From Archivesica marissinica (Eukaryota > Mollusca > Bivalvia > Venerida > Vesicomyidae), in assembly GCA_014843695.1 (NCBI GenBank), contig CM026390.1, positions 55,350,275 through 55,414,274 on the forward strand: DNA of 64,000 bases, read 5' to 3'. Under the pieces are notes generated by a model that saw nothing but the letters and a program-made list of their open reading frames with translations, had not been told where the DNA came from and did not search any database. Of this stretch, positions 11,083 to 23,022 are shown piece by piece (within the stretch, counting starts at the first letter, position 1; every line of letters starts with the position of its first letter). Position numbers and translations under genes: made by a program.

Positions 11083-11233
11083 CCAGTCAGGCCACGTATG
11101 TAGTGTCATTGAGCAAGGTACCTCACACACATTGCTTAGTACTGGTTAACCGCTATGGTCGGCTTAGCATGCCTAGGAAAACATGTCTAGGCCCCCGCAA
11201 GGGGTTGACATTAATAGAACATACATACATACC
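11083..11233 (+). mobile_element. SINE-E (SINE-D-like body, different tail)
   Basis: Contains ATTGAGCAAGGTACCTCACA, then GTACTGGTTAACCGCTATGG (shared with SINE-D), then CCCCCGCAAGGGGTTGACAT and a run of ATAC repeats. The last part matches the CCCCGCGAGGGG-TTCGACATTAGAGG tails carried inside the TA-MITEs at 56.87 and 59.76 kb. The tRNA-like head is weak or lost. Confidence 0.55.
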
Positions 11234-11274
11234 TGGATAGCAGTCCCGGGACAATAACAATGTAATTATATAGA

Positions 11275-11359
11275 GTAGTTTGTTAAATTGACATGTTTTT
11301 ATGCGGTGGCGACTTTAAACAAAATGATATCGAGTAGTTTGTTAGATTTACATGTTTCA
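11275..11359 (+). mobile_element. 33-nt retroelement tail with 26-bp flanking duplication
   Basis: A 33-nt insert at 11,301-11,333 (TTATGCGGTGGCGACTTTAA, then ACAAAATGATATC) lies between two 26-bp direct repeats (11,275-11,300 and 11,334-11,359; two mismatches). The same tail (TTATGCGGTGGCGACTTTAA, then ATAAAATTACATC) ends the element at 23.34-24.05 kb, so this looks like an extreme 5' truncation. Confidence 0.65.
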
Positions 11360-11423
11360 GGTTCTAACCAGGTTTCCATCACTGGCCTAGAGGTCAAACG
11401 ACATATCACTGCACTGCTGGCAT

Positions 11424-14400
11424 GTGCAAGAGTGGTGATCTACTGCCGCCGCAGATACTATACCAAGGCAGAGATGTACAAGAGTGATGATCTACTGCCG
11501 CCGCAGATACTATACCAAGGCAAGACATGTACAAGAGTGGTGATCTACTGCCGCCGCAGATACTATACCAAGGCAAGACATGTACAAGAGTGGTGATCTA
11601 CTGCCGCCGCAGATACTATACCAAGGCAGACATGTACACGCGTGGTGATCTACTGCCGCCGCAGATACTATACCAAGGCAGACATGTACAAGAGTGGTGA
11701 TCTAATGCCGCCGCAGATACTATACCAAGGCAAGACATGTACACGCGTGGTGATCTACTGCCGCCGCAGATACTATACCAAGGCAGACATGTACAAGAGT
11801 GGTGATCTACTGCCGCCGCAGATACTATACCAAGGCAAGACATGTACAAGAGTGGTGATCTACTGCCGCCGCAGATACTATACCAAGGCAAGACATGTAC
11901 AATAGTGGTGATCTACTGCCGCCGCAGATACTATACCAAGGCAAGACATGTACAAGAATGATGATCTACTGCCGCCGCAGATACTATACCAAGGCAGACA
12001 TGTACAGGAGTGGTGATCTACTGCCGCCGCAGATACTATACCAATGCAGACATGTACAAGAGTGGTGATCTAATGCCGCCGCAGATACTATACCAAGGCA
12101 AGACATATACACGCGTGGTGATCTACTGCCGCCGCAGATACTATACCAATGCAGACATGTACAAGAGTGGTGATATACTGCCGCCGCAGATACTATACCA
12201 AGGCAAGACATGTACACGAGTGGTGATCTACTGCCGCCGCAGATACTATACCAAGGCAAGACATGTGCAAGAGTGGTGATCTACTGCCGCCGCAGATACT
12301 ATACCAAGGCAGACATGTACAAGAGTGGTGATCTACTGCCGCCGCAGATACTATACCAAGGCAGACATGTACAAGAGTGGTGATCTACTGCCGCCGCAGA
12401 TACTATACCAAGGCAGACATGTACAAGAGTGGTGATCTAATGCCGCCGCAGATACAATACCAAGGCAAGACATGTACACGCGTGGTGATCTACTGCCGCC
12501 GCAGATACTATACCAAGGCAGACATGTACAAGAGTGGTGATCTACTGCCGCCGCAGATACTATACCAAGGCAGACATGTACAAGAGTGGTGGTCTACTGC
12601 CGCCGCAGATACTATACCAAGGCAGACATGTACAAGAGTGGTGATATACTGCCGCCGCAGATACTATACCAAGGCAAGACATGTACAAGCGTGGTGATCT
12701 ACTGCCGCCGCAGATACTATACCAAGGCAAGACATGTACACGCGTGGTGATCTACTGCCGCCGCAGATACTATACCAAGGCAGACATGTACACGCGTGGT
12801 GATCTACTGCCGCCGCAGATACTATACCAAGGCAGACATGTACAAGAGTGGTGATCTACTGCCGCCGCAGATACTATACCAAGGCAGACATGTGCACGCG
12901 TGGTGATCTACTGCCGCCGCAGATACTATACCAAGGCAAGACATGTACACGAGTGGTGATCTACTGCCGCCGCAGATGTTATACTAAGGCAGACATGTAC
13001 AAGAGTGGTGATCTACTGCCGCCGCAGATACTATACCAAGGCAGACATGTACAAGAGTGGTGATCTACTGCCGCCGTAGATACTATACCAAGGCAAGACA
13101 TGTACACGAGTGGTGATCTACTGACGCCGCAGCTACTATACCAAGGCAGACATGTACAAGAGTGGTGATCTACTGCCGCCGCAGATACTATACCAAGGCA
13201 GACATGTACAAGAGTGGTGATCTACTGCCGCCGCAGATACTATACCAAGGCAGACATGTACAAGAGTGGTGATCTACTGCCGCCGCAGATACTATACCAA
13301 GGCAGACATGTACAAGAGTGGTGATCTACTGCCGCCGCAGATACTATACCAAGGCAGACATGTACAAGAGTGGTGATCTACTGCCGCCGCAGATACTATA
13401 CCAAGGCAGACATGTACAAGAGTGGTGATCTACTGCCGCCGCAGATACTATACCAAGGCAGACATGTACAAGAGTGGTGATCTACTGCCGCCGCAGATAC
13501 TATACCAAGGCAGACATGTACAAGAGTGGTGATCTACTGCCGCCGCAGATACTATACCAAGGCAGACATGTACAAGAGTGGTGATCTACTGCCGCCGCAG
13601 ATACTATACCAAGGCAGACATGTACAAGAGTGGTGATCTACTGCCGCCGCAGATACTATACCAAGGCAGACATGTACAAGAGTGGTGATCTACTGCCGCC
13701 GCAGATACTATACCAAGGCAGACATGTACAAGAGTGGTGATCTACTGCCGCCGCAGATACTATACCAAGGCAGACATGTACAAGAGTGGTGATCTACTGC
13801 CGCCGCAGATACTATACCAAGGCAGACATGTACAAGAGTGGTGATCTACTGCCGCCGCAGATACTATACCAAGGCAAGACATGTACAAGAGTGGTGATCT
13901 ACTGCCGCCGCAGATACTATACCAAGGCAGACATGTACAAGAGTGGTGATCTACTGCCGCCGCAGATACTATACCAAGGCAAGACATGTACAAGAGTGGT
14001 GATCTACTGCCGCCGCAGATACTATACCAAGGCAGACATGTACAAGAGTGGTGATCTACTGCCGCCGCAGATACTATACCAAGGCAGACATGTACAAGAG
14101 TGGTGATCTACTGCCGCCGCAGATACTATACCAAGGCAAGACATGTACACGAGTGGTGATCTACTGCCGCCGCAGATACTATACCAAGGCAAGACATGTA
14201 CAAGAGTGGTGATCTACTGCCGCCGCAGATACTATACCAAGGCAGACATGTACAAGAGTGGTGATCTACTGCCGCCGCAGATACTATACCAAGGCAGACA
14301 TGTACACGCGTGGTGATCTACTGCCGCCGCAGATACTATACCAAGGCAGACATGTACAAGAGTGGTGATCTACTGCCGCCGCAGATACTATACCAAGGCA

Positions 14401-17400
14401 AGACATGTACAAGAGTGGTGATCTACTGCCGCCGCAGATACTATACCAAGGCAAGATATGTACAAGAGTGGTGATCTACTGCCGCCGCAGATACTATACC
14501 AAGGCAAGACATGTACAAGAGTGGTGATCTACTGCCGCCGCAGATACTATACCAAGGCAAGACATGTACAAGAGTGGTGATCTACTGCCGCCGCAGATAC
14601 TATACGAAGGCAAGACATGTACAAGAATGATGATCTACTGCCGTCGCAGATACTATACCAAGCAGACATGTATAAGAGTGGTGATCTACTGCCGCCGCAG
14701 ACACTATACCAAGGCAGACATGTACACGAGTTGTGATCTACTGCCGCCGCAGATACTATACCAAGGCAGACATGTACACGAGTGGTGATCTACTGCCGCC
14801 GCAGATACTATACCAAGGCAGACATATGTACACGAGTGGTGATCTAATGCCGCCGCAGATACTATACCAAGGCAAGACATGTACACGCGTGGTGATCTAC
14901 TGCCGCCGCAGATACTATACCAAGGCAGACATGTACACGAGTGGTGATCTAATGCCGCCGCAGATACTATACCAAGGCAAGACATGTACACGCGTGGTGA
15001 TCTACTGCCGCCGCAGATACTATGCCAAGGCAGACATGTACAAGAGTGGTGATCTAATGCCGCCGCAGATGCTATACCTAGGCAAGACATGTACAAGAGT
15101 GGTGATCTACTGCCGCCGCAGATACTATACCAAGGCAGACATGTACACGAGTGGTGATCTACTGCCGCCGCAGATACTATACCAAGGCAGACATGTACAC
15201 GAGTGGTGATCTAATGCCGCCGCAGATACTATACCAAGGCAAGACATGTACACGCGTGGTGATCTACTGCCGCCGCAGATACTATACCAAGGCAGACATG
15301 TACACGAGTGGTGATCTAATGCCGCCGCAGATACTATACCAAGGCAAGACATGTACACGCGTGGTGATCTACTGCCGCCGCAGATACTATACCAAGGCAG
15401 ACATGTACACGAGTGGTGATCTAATGCCGCCGCAGATACTATACCAAGGCAAGACATGTACACGCGTGGTGATCTACTGCCGCCGCAGATACTATACCAA
15501 GGCAGACATGTACACGAGTGGTGATCTAATGCCGCCGCAGATACTATACCAAGGCAAGACATGTACACGCGTGGTGATCTACTGCCGCCGCAGATACTAT
15601 ACCAAGGCAGACATGTACACGAGTGGTGATCTAATGCCGCCGCAGATACTATACCAAGGCAAGACATGTACACGCGTGGTGATCTACTGCCGCCGCAGAT
15701 ACTATGCCAAGGCAGACATGTACAAGAGTGGTGATCTAATGCCGCCGCAGATGCTATACCTAGGCAAGACATGTACAAGAGTGGTGATCTACTGCCGCCG
15801 CAGATACTATACCAAGGCAGACATGTACACGAGTGGTGATCTACTGCCGCCGCAGATACTATACCAAGGCAGACATGTACACGAGTGGTGATCTACTGCC
15901 GCCGCAGATACTATACCAAGGCAGACATGTACACGAGTGGTGATCTACTGCCGCCGCAGATACTATACCAAGGCAAGACATGTACAAGCGTGGTGATCTA
16001 CTGCCGCCGCAGATACTATACCAAGGCAGACATGTACACGAGTGGTGATCTACTGCCGCCGCAGATACTATACCAAGGCAAGACATGTACAAGCGTGGTG
16101 ATCTACTGCCGCCGCAGATACTATACCAAGGCAGACATGTACACGAGTGGTGATCTAATGCCGCCGCAGATACTATACCAAGGCAAGACATGTACACGCG
16201 TGGTGATCTACTGCCGCCGCAGATACTATACCAAGGCAGACATGTACACGAGTGGTGATCTAATGCCGCCGCAGATACTATACCAAGGCAAGACATGTAC
16301 ACGCGTGGTGATCTACTGCCGCCGCAGATACTATACCAAGGCAGACATGTACACGAGTGGTGATCTAATGCCGCCGCAGATACTATACCAAGGCAAGACA
16401 TGTACACGCGTGGTGATCTACTGCCGCCGCAGATACTATACCAAGGCAGACATGTACACGAGTGGTGATCTACTGCCGCCGCAGATACTATACCAAGGCA
16501 AGACATGTACACGAGTGGTGATCTACTGCCGCCGCAGATACTATACCAAGGCAGACATGTACACGAGTGGTGATCTAATGCCGCCGCAGATGCTATACCT
16601 AGGCAGACATGTACAAGAGTGGTGATCTACTGCCGCCGCAGATACTATACCAAGGCAGACATGTACACGAGTGGTGATCTACTGCCGCCGCAGATACTAT
16701 ACCAAGGCAGACATGTACACGAGTGGTGATCTACTGCCGCCGCAGATACTATACCAAGGCAGACATGTACACGAGTGGTGATCTACTGCCGCCGCAGATA
16801 CTATACCAAGGCAAGACATGTACAAGCGTGGTGATCTACTGCCGCCGCAGATACTATACCAAGGCAGACATGTACAAGCGTGGTGATCTACTGCCGCCGC
16901 AGATACTATACCAAGGCAGACATGTACAAGAGTGGTGATATACTGCCGCCGCAGATACTATACCAAGGCAAGACATGTGCAAGAGTGGTGATCTACTGCC
17001 GCCCAGATACTATACCAAGGCAGACATGTACACGAGTGGTGATCTACTGCCGCCGCAGTTACTATACCCAGGCAGACATGTACACGAGTGGTGATCTACT
17101 GCCGCCGCAGATACTATACCAAGGCAGACATGTACAAGAGTGGTGATCTACTGCCGGCGCAGATACTATACCAAGGCAAGACATGTACAATAGTGGTGAT
17201 CTACTGCCGCCGCAGAAACTATACCAAGGCAGACATGTACAAGAGTGGTGATCTACTGCCGCCGCAGATACTATACCAAGGCAGACATGTACACGCGTGG
17301 TGATCTACTGCCGCCGCAGATACTATACCAAGGCAGACATGTACAAGATTGGTGATCTACTGCCGCCGCAGATACTATACCAAGGCAAGACATGTACAAG

Positions 17401-17655
17401 AGTGGTGATCTACTGCCGCCGCAGATACTATACCAAGGCAAGACATGTACAAGAGTGGTGATCTACTGCCGCCGCAGATACTATACCAAGGCAAGACATG
17501 TACACGAGTGGTGATCTACTGCCGCCGCAGATACTATACCAAGGCTGGACATGTACAAGAGTGGTGATCTACTGCCGCCGCAGATACTATACCAAGGCAG
17601 ACATGTACAAGAGTGGTGATCTACTGCCGCCGCAGATACTATACCAAGGCAAGAC
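11424..17655. repeat. 52/53-bp satellite array (about 118 units) with 105-bp dimers
   Basis: Core unit GTGGTGATCTACTGCCGCCG, then CAGATACTATACCAAGGCA(A)GACATGTAC. Units are 52 or 53 bp depending on one extra A. In 13.1-13.8 kb they are monotonous 52-mers. From about 14.8 to 16.6 kb they alternate 52+53, giving a 105-bp (35-codon) dimer, so frames up to 246 codons stay open on plus and up to 217 on minus. Variants ACAAGAG, ACACGAG and ACACGCG and a CTAATGCC change mark unit types. I see no coding role. Confidence 0.97.
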
Positions 17656-17687
17656 AATACCATCCAACTACCAAGTTCCCCACAGAC

Positions 17688-18190
17688 TGGGATAGTTTCC
17701 ATTCAGAGAATCTCTGGTCTAACGAGAGTACAATGGACCGATTTGTTGATAAAGTATTCTCGCCGTAACATCCGGTCAAATAATACACATGCTAACCTTG
17801 ACCTCCCACTAACATCCGGTCCTGTTGATCTTTGACTGTTTCGCTGCACATCGTATGGATACATTCCTTTCCAAACTTGACAAACTTAACTACAAGGTAG
17901 TATTCATACCCGGTGGATGTACAGGAGAACTGCAGCCATTAGATTTGTCTGGTAATGCTCAGGTCAAAGAAGATGTAAACAAATAGTTTACCCAGTGGTA
18001 TGTTGATGATGTCCAAAAACAACTTGACAATGGTGTATCTGTTGATAAGCTAGAGATAGACGTACAGATATCCACTATTAAGCCTGTACATGCCAAATGT
18101 GTGATTGCAGCATTTGGTAAAATAACAGGACAGCCAGATCTTATTAAATGTGGATGGCTCAGGTCTGGGATGCTTGTGAAAAGGCCAAGA
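17688..18190 (+). pseudogene. Fossil pogo/Tigger-like DDE transposase fragment
   Basis: Translated homology to the DDE_1 (pogo/Tigger/CENP-B-type) endonuclease. The fragment opens with WDSFHSENLWSNESTMDRFV (17,688 on). A stop at 17,766-17,768 and a frameshift follow, then LLIFDCFAAHRMD from 17,822, GGCTGELQPLDLSGNAQVK, an in-frame TAG at 17,984, and FTQWYVDDVQ...STIKPVHAKCVI...CGWLRSGMLV. The aspartates in IFD and PLD are separated by 35 residues, as expected for the second and third catalytic residues of this family. The N-terminal DNA-binding domain and first aspartate are absent. With at least one stop and one frameshift it is non-functional. It starts within about 35 bp of the end of the 52/53-bp array. 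Confidence 0.85.
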
Positions 18191-18249
18191 CTACGATATG
18201 TTATGTGTACATTATCATTTATTTATGTAGCAGTTATATACTGTTGTTT

Positions 18250-18928
18250 TCACATGTAATAAATATACACAACACTAAATAGTTTATCATGCCCATCTAT
18301 AGCTGTGAGTTCTGCCATTCCTATGATGATTTGTAAGCATATTAGTCCGTACCAAAGTACGTCATCTGTCAACACAAAAACATGGAAGCTATCCGGATAA
18401 TTATTTATTTCTGGGCTAGAAATCTTCGCGTTTTTTAAGTTATCGAGGTGTTCAGGATATAAACATTCGCGCAAATGCACTTTCCGCGAACATCGCTAAC
18501 TTAAAACGCGCGAAATAGTTTCTAGGTTTACAGTAAGCTGCAAGAACTAATACTTATATTCATGTATAATGTATCAGATTATTAGGTTAACAGTCTGTTC
18601 TTTGCACCTGATAAAACTTAGACGTGTGGAATAGAATGAGCTGTGTTGGTGTGATAAGAGAGGGAATTCCACAAGTGTGACCCTGAATATGAGACAGATT
18701 GTCTAAACATTTCACTATTTGGCTTAGGAGGGTAATGTTGGAGAATGAAGGGTTGAGTTCGAACATCGGAAGTAAATGGAACCAACGCTAAACTCGTATT
18801 AATGCCATACGCAGACTAGTTGTAAATCTCGACAGACACTTGCTATTCTGTCATGGGTGACTGTGTATGCACGGATTATTAGAACACTGCTCTGCCCGTT
18901 CATGCTCGATGAAAGCTGCATTGTGATA
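18250..18928. other. Spacer with no recognised feature
   Basis: Short open frames only; no family recognised. Confidence 0.5.
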
Positions 18929-18930
18929 TA

Positions 18931-19160
18931 CCTTTATTTATCGTCGCTACCGGTTGTCCATATGAGCGACGCCTCCCGAAGAGATTAGTCATTTTAGAAT
19001 GTTGGAGGATAGTGCAATGATACAGACAGAGACCCATTCCAGAGTCTTCTCTGGTTTTTTTACGTGCACGGTGTACAGCACCGACACAAGACCTCGGTTT
19101 AAAGTCACATCGGAAAGACTGTTAATTTTATTAGTGTCAGACGGGGGCTCGAAGGTTGCA
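18931..19160 (-). mobile_element. SINE-C, head truncated
   Basis: Tail and body of SINE-C on the minus strand (TTTATTTATCGTCGCTACCG; GTGCACGGTGTACAGCACCG). It ends within the linker beside the B-box (GACGGGGGCTCGAAGG); most of the tRNA-like head is absent. Confidence 0.82.
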
Positions 19161-19406
19161 ACTATTATCTATAACAATGTGTAGTGCTGCGTATCTGAAA
19201 GACGAATCAGTGCCTGGGTCATAGTTCATCAAATAGGATAAGGTAGATGTATATACACGTAAGATATATACGTTCAGAGGTAAATTAGTAGACCTACTGG
19301 GTGCCGATTGTGTGATTGATTAGGTAGTTGTCCAGTCTGGAATTAACACCCAACAATCACGACATTTCCCAATGCAGATTGTAGTTTCTCACCTATAGTA
19401 AGGCTT

Positions 19407-19590
19407 GGGACTTTAAACCGAGGTCTCGTGTCGGTGCTTTGCATCGTGTAGGTACAAGAACCAGAGGACACTCTGGAATGTGTCTGTGTCTGTATCATTG
19501 CACTATCCTCCAATAATCAAAAATGATTTATCTCTTCAGGAGGCGTCGCTCATATGGGCAACCGGTAGCGACGATAAATAAACGTAAAAC
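19407..19590 (+). mobile_element. SINE-C, 5'-truncated copy
   Basis: Starts at GGGACTTTAAACCGAGGTCT and runs to GCGACGATAAATAAACGTAA. No tRNA-like head. It faces the copy at 18,931-19,160, so the two form an imperfect inverted pair with about 250 bp between them. Confidence 0.82.
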
Positions 19591-19949
19591 ATTAACATCA
19601 ATGTGCATCAGAAGCATAAGAAAGGTGAGAAAATAAATCTAGCACCTCCATAGAGTTACTCGGCAGAACCTCGTTCTTTGCATGCATCTTCAGCCTTTGG
19701 GTGGTATTTCCTTATCTGCAACTCGTGGAGGAGCTATATTCATTTTGTATTCCTTATGCGAAAGCTACGGAAGTTTGGTCACGCAAGTCTGGACTTAGTT
19801 AGTACTTATATTGGTAACTTAAAGCGGTATGCACTTGCTATACACGAGTGTATTTATTGGTGTGCTTGTTGCATAATTTTATGTTCATTATTTTGGTTAA
19901 CAGGAAGTCATGATGTTCAAAATGACCACCATTTAAATGGCCACCATTT
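19591..19949. other. Spacer; short frame only
   Basis: The only frame, 115 codons at 19,678-20,025, runs into a SINE-B tail. Nothing else is recognised. Confidence 0.45.
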
Positions 19950-20086
19950 TAAACTTTATTTATTTATTTTACAACGATTGCGAAGACAGTTAACAACTTA
20001 TATTAATCACTCTCGTTGGCGCTGATGAAAGCGTATATGTGGTCATTCGTGTGGGAGGAAACCGGAGTACCCGGATAAAACCCACC
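19950..20086 (-). mobile_element. SINE-B, 5'-truncated copy
   Basis: Carries the SINE-B tail and core (ACAACGATTGCGAAGACAG; GTGTGGGAGGAAACCGGAGT) on the minus strand. It stops after the core; there is no tRNA-like head. Confidence 0.8.
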
Positions 20087-20221
20087 ATTTAGGGTTTTCA
20101 AATTCCCATAACTGCTTCATATTGTTTTCAGTTTTATGCTTACATCACAAGTGAGATTGTGATTCAATGGGCGAATCTGCCAACGTGTTTCGTTTAAATC
20201 AGATCAGTCTAAAACTAAATA

Positions 20222-20286
20222 TGTATAGGGTAATATATAACGGTAAATATGTAGTATAGGGTGATATATAACGGTACATATATACT
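20222..20286. repeat. Two-copy 33-bp direct repeat
   Basis: TATAGGGTAATATATAACGG and TATAGGGTGATATATAACGG begin two adjacent, nearly identical segments. Confidence 0.6.
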
Positions 20287-20332
20287 ATACTACAAACGTT
20301 GTAAAACGCATGCTTACATTAATTTGCTATGT

Positions 20333-20413
20333 CAACAAACGTCGTAAATCAACAAATGTCGTAAATCAACAAACGTCGTAAATCAACAAACGTCGTAAAT
20401 CAACAAACGTCGT
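20333..20413. repeat. 17-bp tandem repeat, about five copies
   Basis: Unit CAACAAACGTCGTAAAT repeats in tandem with one or two substitutions. Confidence 0.88.
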
Positions 20414-21498
20414 AAACGACACTAGTTTATTGGTTGATGAATGTGTTGGTTTCTGTGGCGAGTATGTGGAAGCAAATGATACACTGTACTATGAAATCAT
20501 ATTTGATACATGTACTCGTGCTGTATACAACCATTCAACCCCAAGTAACTGACATGGACTGGTGCATGATAGTTTTAGACCAATAAGAAAATTACCGTTA
20601 GACCAGTTCATTTATCAAAATGGGTAATTTTATCTAAAAATAGTAATAATTATTACTGGCAAAAAGTGCAGATCCTGGATCTACACTTTTTCTAAGTATA
20701 TTTAGAGGCCTGTAGTGTTGAAAGAGTTAAGCAGCATTACCGAACAGAAAGCCAATTATACATACCTTACACACCACTACATACGCTTCATTTGTTTTTG
20801 CCAAGGAAGCCAGAACAATAGCTATCTCAATACTGTTATTATGTATTTGAACAGCAGAATTCGTGGTAAATAGGTTTTGTTATTGTCGCGCAATCAGAAA
20901 ATGAATCAGGTAGAAAGCACTCGATATGTTCTTCAAATAAAACATTTTCATATCCATTTTGTACCAGGAATTAGTGTCGTGAATTGCTTTTTATGGACAC
21001 AGATAGAAATAGTGCTAAGTTCAATAAATGAAAAATTCAAATTTACCAACGTTATGACACATTGTATACTATACGCTGTTGCTGCTGCAACCAGAGCGAA
21101 ACACCGACAGGGGGTAGGCCTTGGATATCCTTCCTCTGTCAGGGGACACATGGGTCTCCTTCCGGGACTATATTTAAACGTAGAACGTCGCATGTGAGTC
21201 TTTATGTAGCTGCCTTCTGCAGAATACACGCTACAATCCGAACATATCATTATGAATTGTCCGTGAATTGTCCATCACGTTTATGATGATAGGGCTAGCT
21301 TGGCCATGACGCTTCAGCAGCTGTCTGACATTACTCACAACTTCACAACATAGGACATGTATAGGGCAAGGTACCTTCTATCATAACCGTACCGGTTTTC
21401 GGACCTCTAAGGTTTATCGGTGAATAACTTCTAGTCAGTCTCTTTTATGACACCTTTATAGCAGATGAAATAATAGTTCTATGTAATGTGATCTTTCT
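20414..21498. other. Spacer with one short hairpin
   Basis: Mostly featureless. A hairpin at 20,661-20,691 pairs AAAAAGTGCAGATCC with TGGATCTACACTTTTT. A TGAAAGAGTTAA at about 20,719-20,730 resembles one end of the TTAA-MITE, without a matching partner. No genes are recognised. Confidence 0.45.
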
Positions 21499-22220
21499 TG
21501 CATTTAACGCTCTTGACTAAACTTGAATTCCACATGGTGTCAAGAAAGGACCTGTTTTCATTTGTTGGTTTGCAGATAACGCTCTTGACTAAACTCGATT
21601 TCCACATGGTGTCAAGAAAGGACCTGTTTTCATTTGCTTGTTTGTATTTAACGCTCTTGACTAAACTTGATTTCCACATGGTGTCAAGAAAGGACCTGTT
21701 TTCATTTGCTTGTTTGCATTTAACGCTCTTGACTAAACTCGATTTCCACATGGTGTCAAGAAAGGACCTGTTTTCATTTGCTTGTTTGCATTTAACGCTC
21801 TTGACTAAACTTGATTTCCACATGGTGTCAAGAAAGGACCTGTTTTCATTTGTTGGTTTGCATTTAACGCTCTTGACTAAACTTGATTTCCACATGGTGT
21901 CAAGAAAGGACCTGTTTTCATTTGTTGGTTTGCATTTAACGCTCTTGACTAAACTTGATTTCCACATGGTGTCAAGAAAGGACCTGTTTTCATTTGCTTG
22001 TTTGCATTTAACGCTCTTGACTAAACTTGATTTCCACATGGTGTCAAGAAAAGACCTGTTTTCATTTGCTTGTTTGCATTTAACGCTCTTGACTAAACTT
22101 GATTTCCACATGGTGTCAAGAAAGGACCTGTTTTCATTTGCTTGTTTGCATTTAACGCTCTTGACTAAACTTGATTTCCACATGGTGTCAAGAAAGGACC
22201 TGTTTTCATTTGTTTGTTTT
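21499..22220. repeat. 72-bp tandem array, ten copies, open on both strands
   Basis: Unit of 72 bp (CATTTAACGCTCTTGACTAA, then ACTTGATTTCCACATGGTGT, CAAGAAAGGACCTGTTTTCA, TTTGCTTGTTTG). As 72 is a multiple of three and the unit lacks stops in one frame on each strand, there are frames of 244 codons (plus) and 234 codons (minus), each a 24-residue repeat. No signal peptide, non-repeat domain or promoter supports either as a gene. Confidence 0.93.
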
Positions 22221-22261
22221 GAGGGTTTATAGTTGCACCCATCGCTTAGGCCATGAGAATT

Positions 22262-22502
22262 TCATTAAGTTTAAACTATATTTATTTTACAACGATTGCG
22301 AAGCAAGTTTTAGCAACTTATATTAATCACTCTCGTTGGCGCGGATGAAAGCGTAAATGTGGTCATTCGTGTGGGAGGAAACCGGAGTACCCGGAGAAAA
22401 CCCACCTGTCCGATCTGGCGACCACCGTACCATCTCACATACTTCCCGGTCCGAGGATCGAACCCGGGTTGCATCGGTGAGTAACCACTGCGCTACTCGG
22501 AC
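22262..22502 (-). mobile_element. SINE-B, full-length copy
   Basis: Minus-strand tail TATTTTACAACGATTGCGAA, core GGAGGAAACCGGAGTACCCG, B-box region GGATCGAACCCGGGTTGCAT and head to GCGCTACTCGGACAGG. A possible imperfect duplication, AGGCCATGAGA (22,248) and AGGCCACGAGA (22,503), flanks it. Confidence 0.85.
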
Positions 22503-22511
22503 AGGCCACGA

Positions 22512-22665
22512 GAGTTTAGTTTAATCATATTGTATTGCATTCTTTATAAACAATGTACAATACAACTCAAATGTACAAACATGTCACAGATGAATTAAAT
22601 AAGATATATGGTACAAACATTTTCAGTATGTATATGGAGAAGCAAAAGGGTTGAGCCACAAGTTT
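22512..22665 (-). mobile_element. LINE 3'-end remnant
   Basis: Reverse complement of the 3' region of the LINE at 56.1-56.87 kb: TTTAGTTTAATCATATTGTA at one end and GAGCCACAAGTTTTAAC at the other, with ACAATGTACAATACAA between. No coding sequence remains. Confidence 0.65.
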
Positions 22666-22666
22666 T

Positions 22667-22740
22667 AACGAGAGTGATTAATATAAGTTGTTAAAGCTTG
22701 TTTAGCAATTGTTGTAACATAAATAAAGTTTAAACTTAGC
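22667..22740 (+). mobile_element. SINE-A/B-type tail fragment
   Basis: About 70 nt: CGAGAGTGATTAATATAAGT, then TTGTTGTAACATAAATAAAG. Joined directly to the LINE remnant on its left; no head or core. Confidence 0.75.
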
Positions 22741-22744
22741 ATTA

Positions 22745-23022
22745 GGCCACATGGCGACTCTCCAGCTATTATTGGAGAAGACCTTGGGTGTCCCCCGAGC
22801 AACAGGCACGCACAGACTCTCGCGTAGATAGCTACCTCACATGAACTTATTCAGCATCCCAAATGAGATTCGAACCGGTGATGTGCAAGTGGTTAAACGA
22901 TCCTAACCATTCGAGCACGAAGACCACTCGGACAAGCAAGGTTTAAGTGAGATTCGAACCGGTGATGTGCAAGTGGTTAAACGAGCTTAACCATTCGAGC
23001 ACGGAGGCCACTCGGACAAGCA
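22745..23022 (-). mobile_element. SINE-F with tandemly duplicated tRNA-like head
   Basis: On the minus strand two near-identical heads lie in tandem at 22,863-22,939 and 22,946-23,022 (plus-strand landmarks GAGATTCGAACCGGTGATGT and TAACCATTCGAGCACGGAGG), followed by one body to about 22,745. The B-box complement is GATTCGAACCGG. Duplicated heads may come from template switching or from unequal exchange. Confidence 0.62.

Noticed and set aside
11424..17655. Regular repeats of 52-53 bp that could suggest a CRISPR array
   Set aside because: The units are contiguous and have no variable spacers, there are no cas genes, and the context is eukaryotic.
20661..20730. Another copy of the TTAA-MITE (hairpin plus GAAAGAGTTAA)
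   Set aside because: Only one 12-nt end matches, and I found no partner TTAACTCTTTC upstream.
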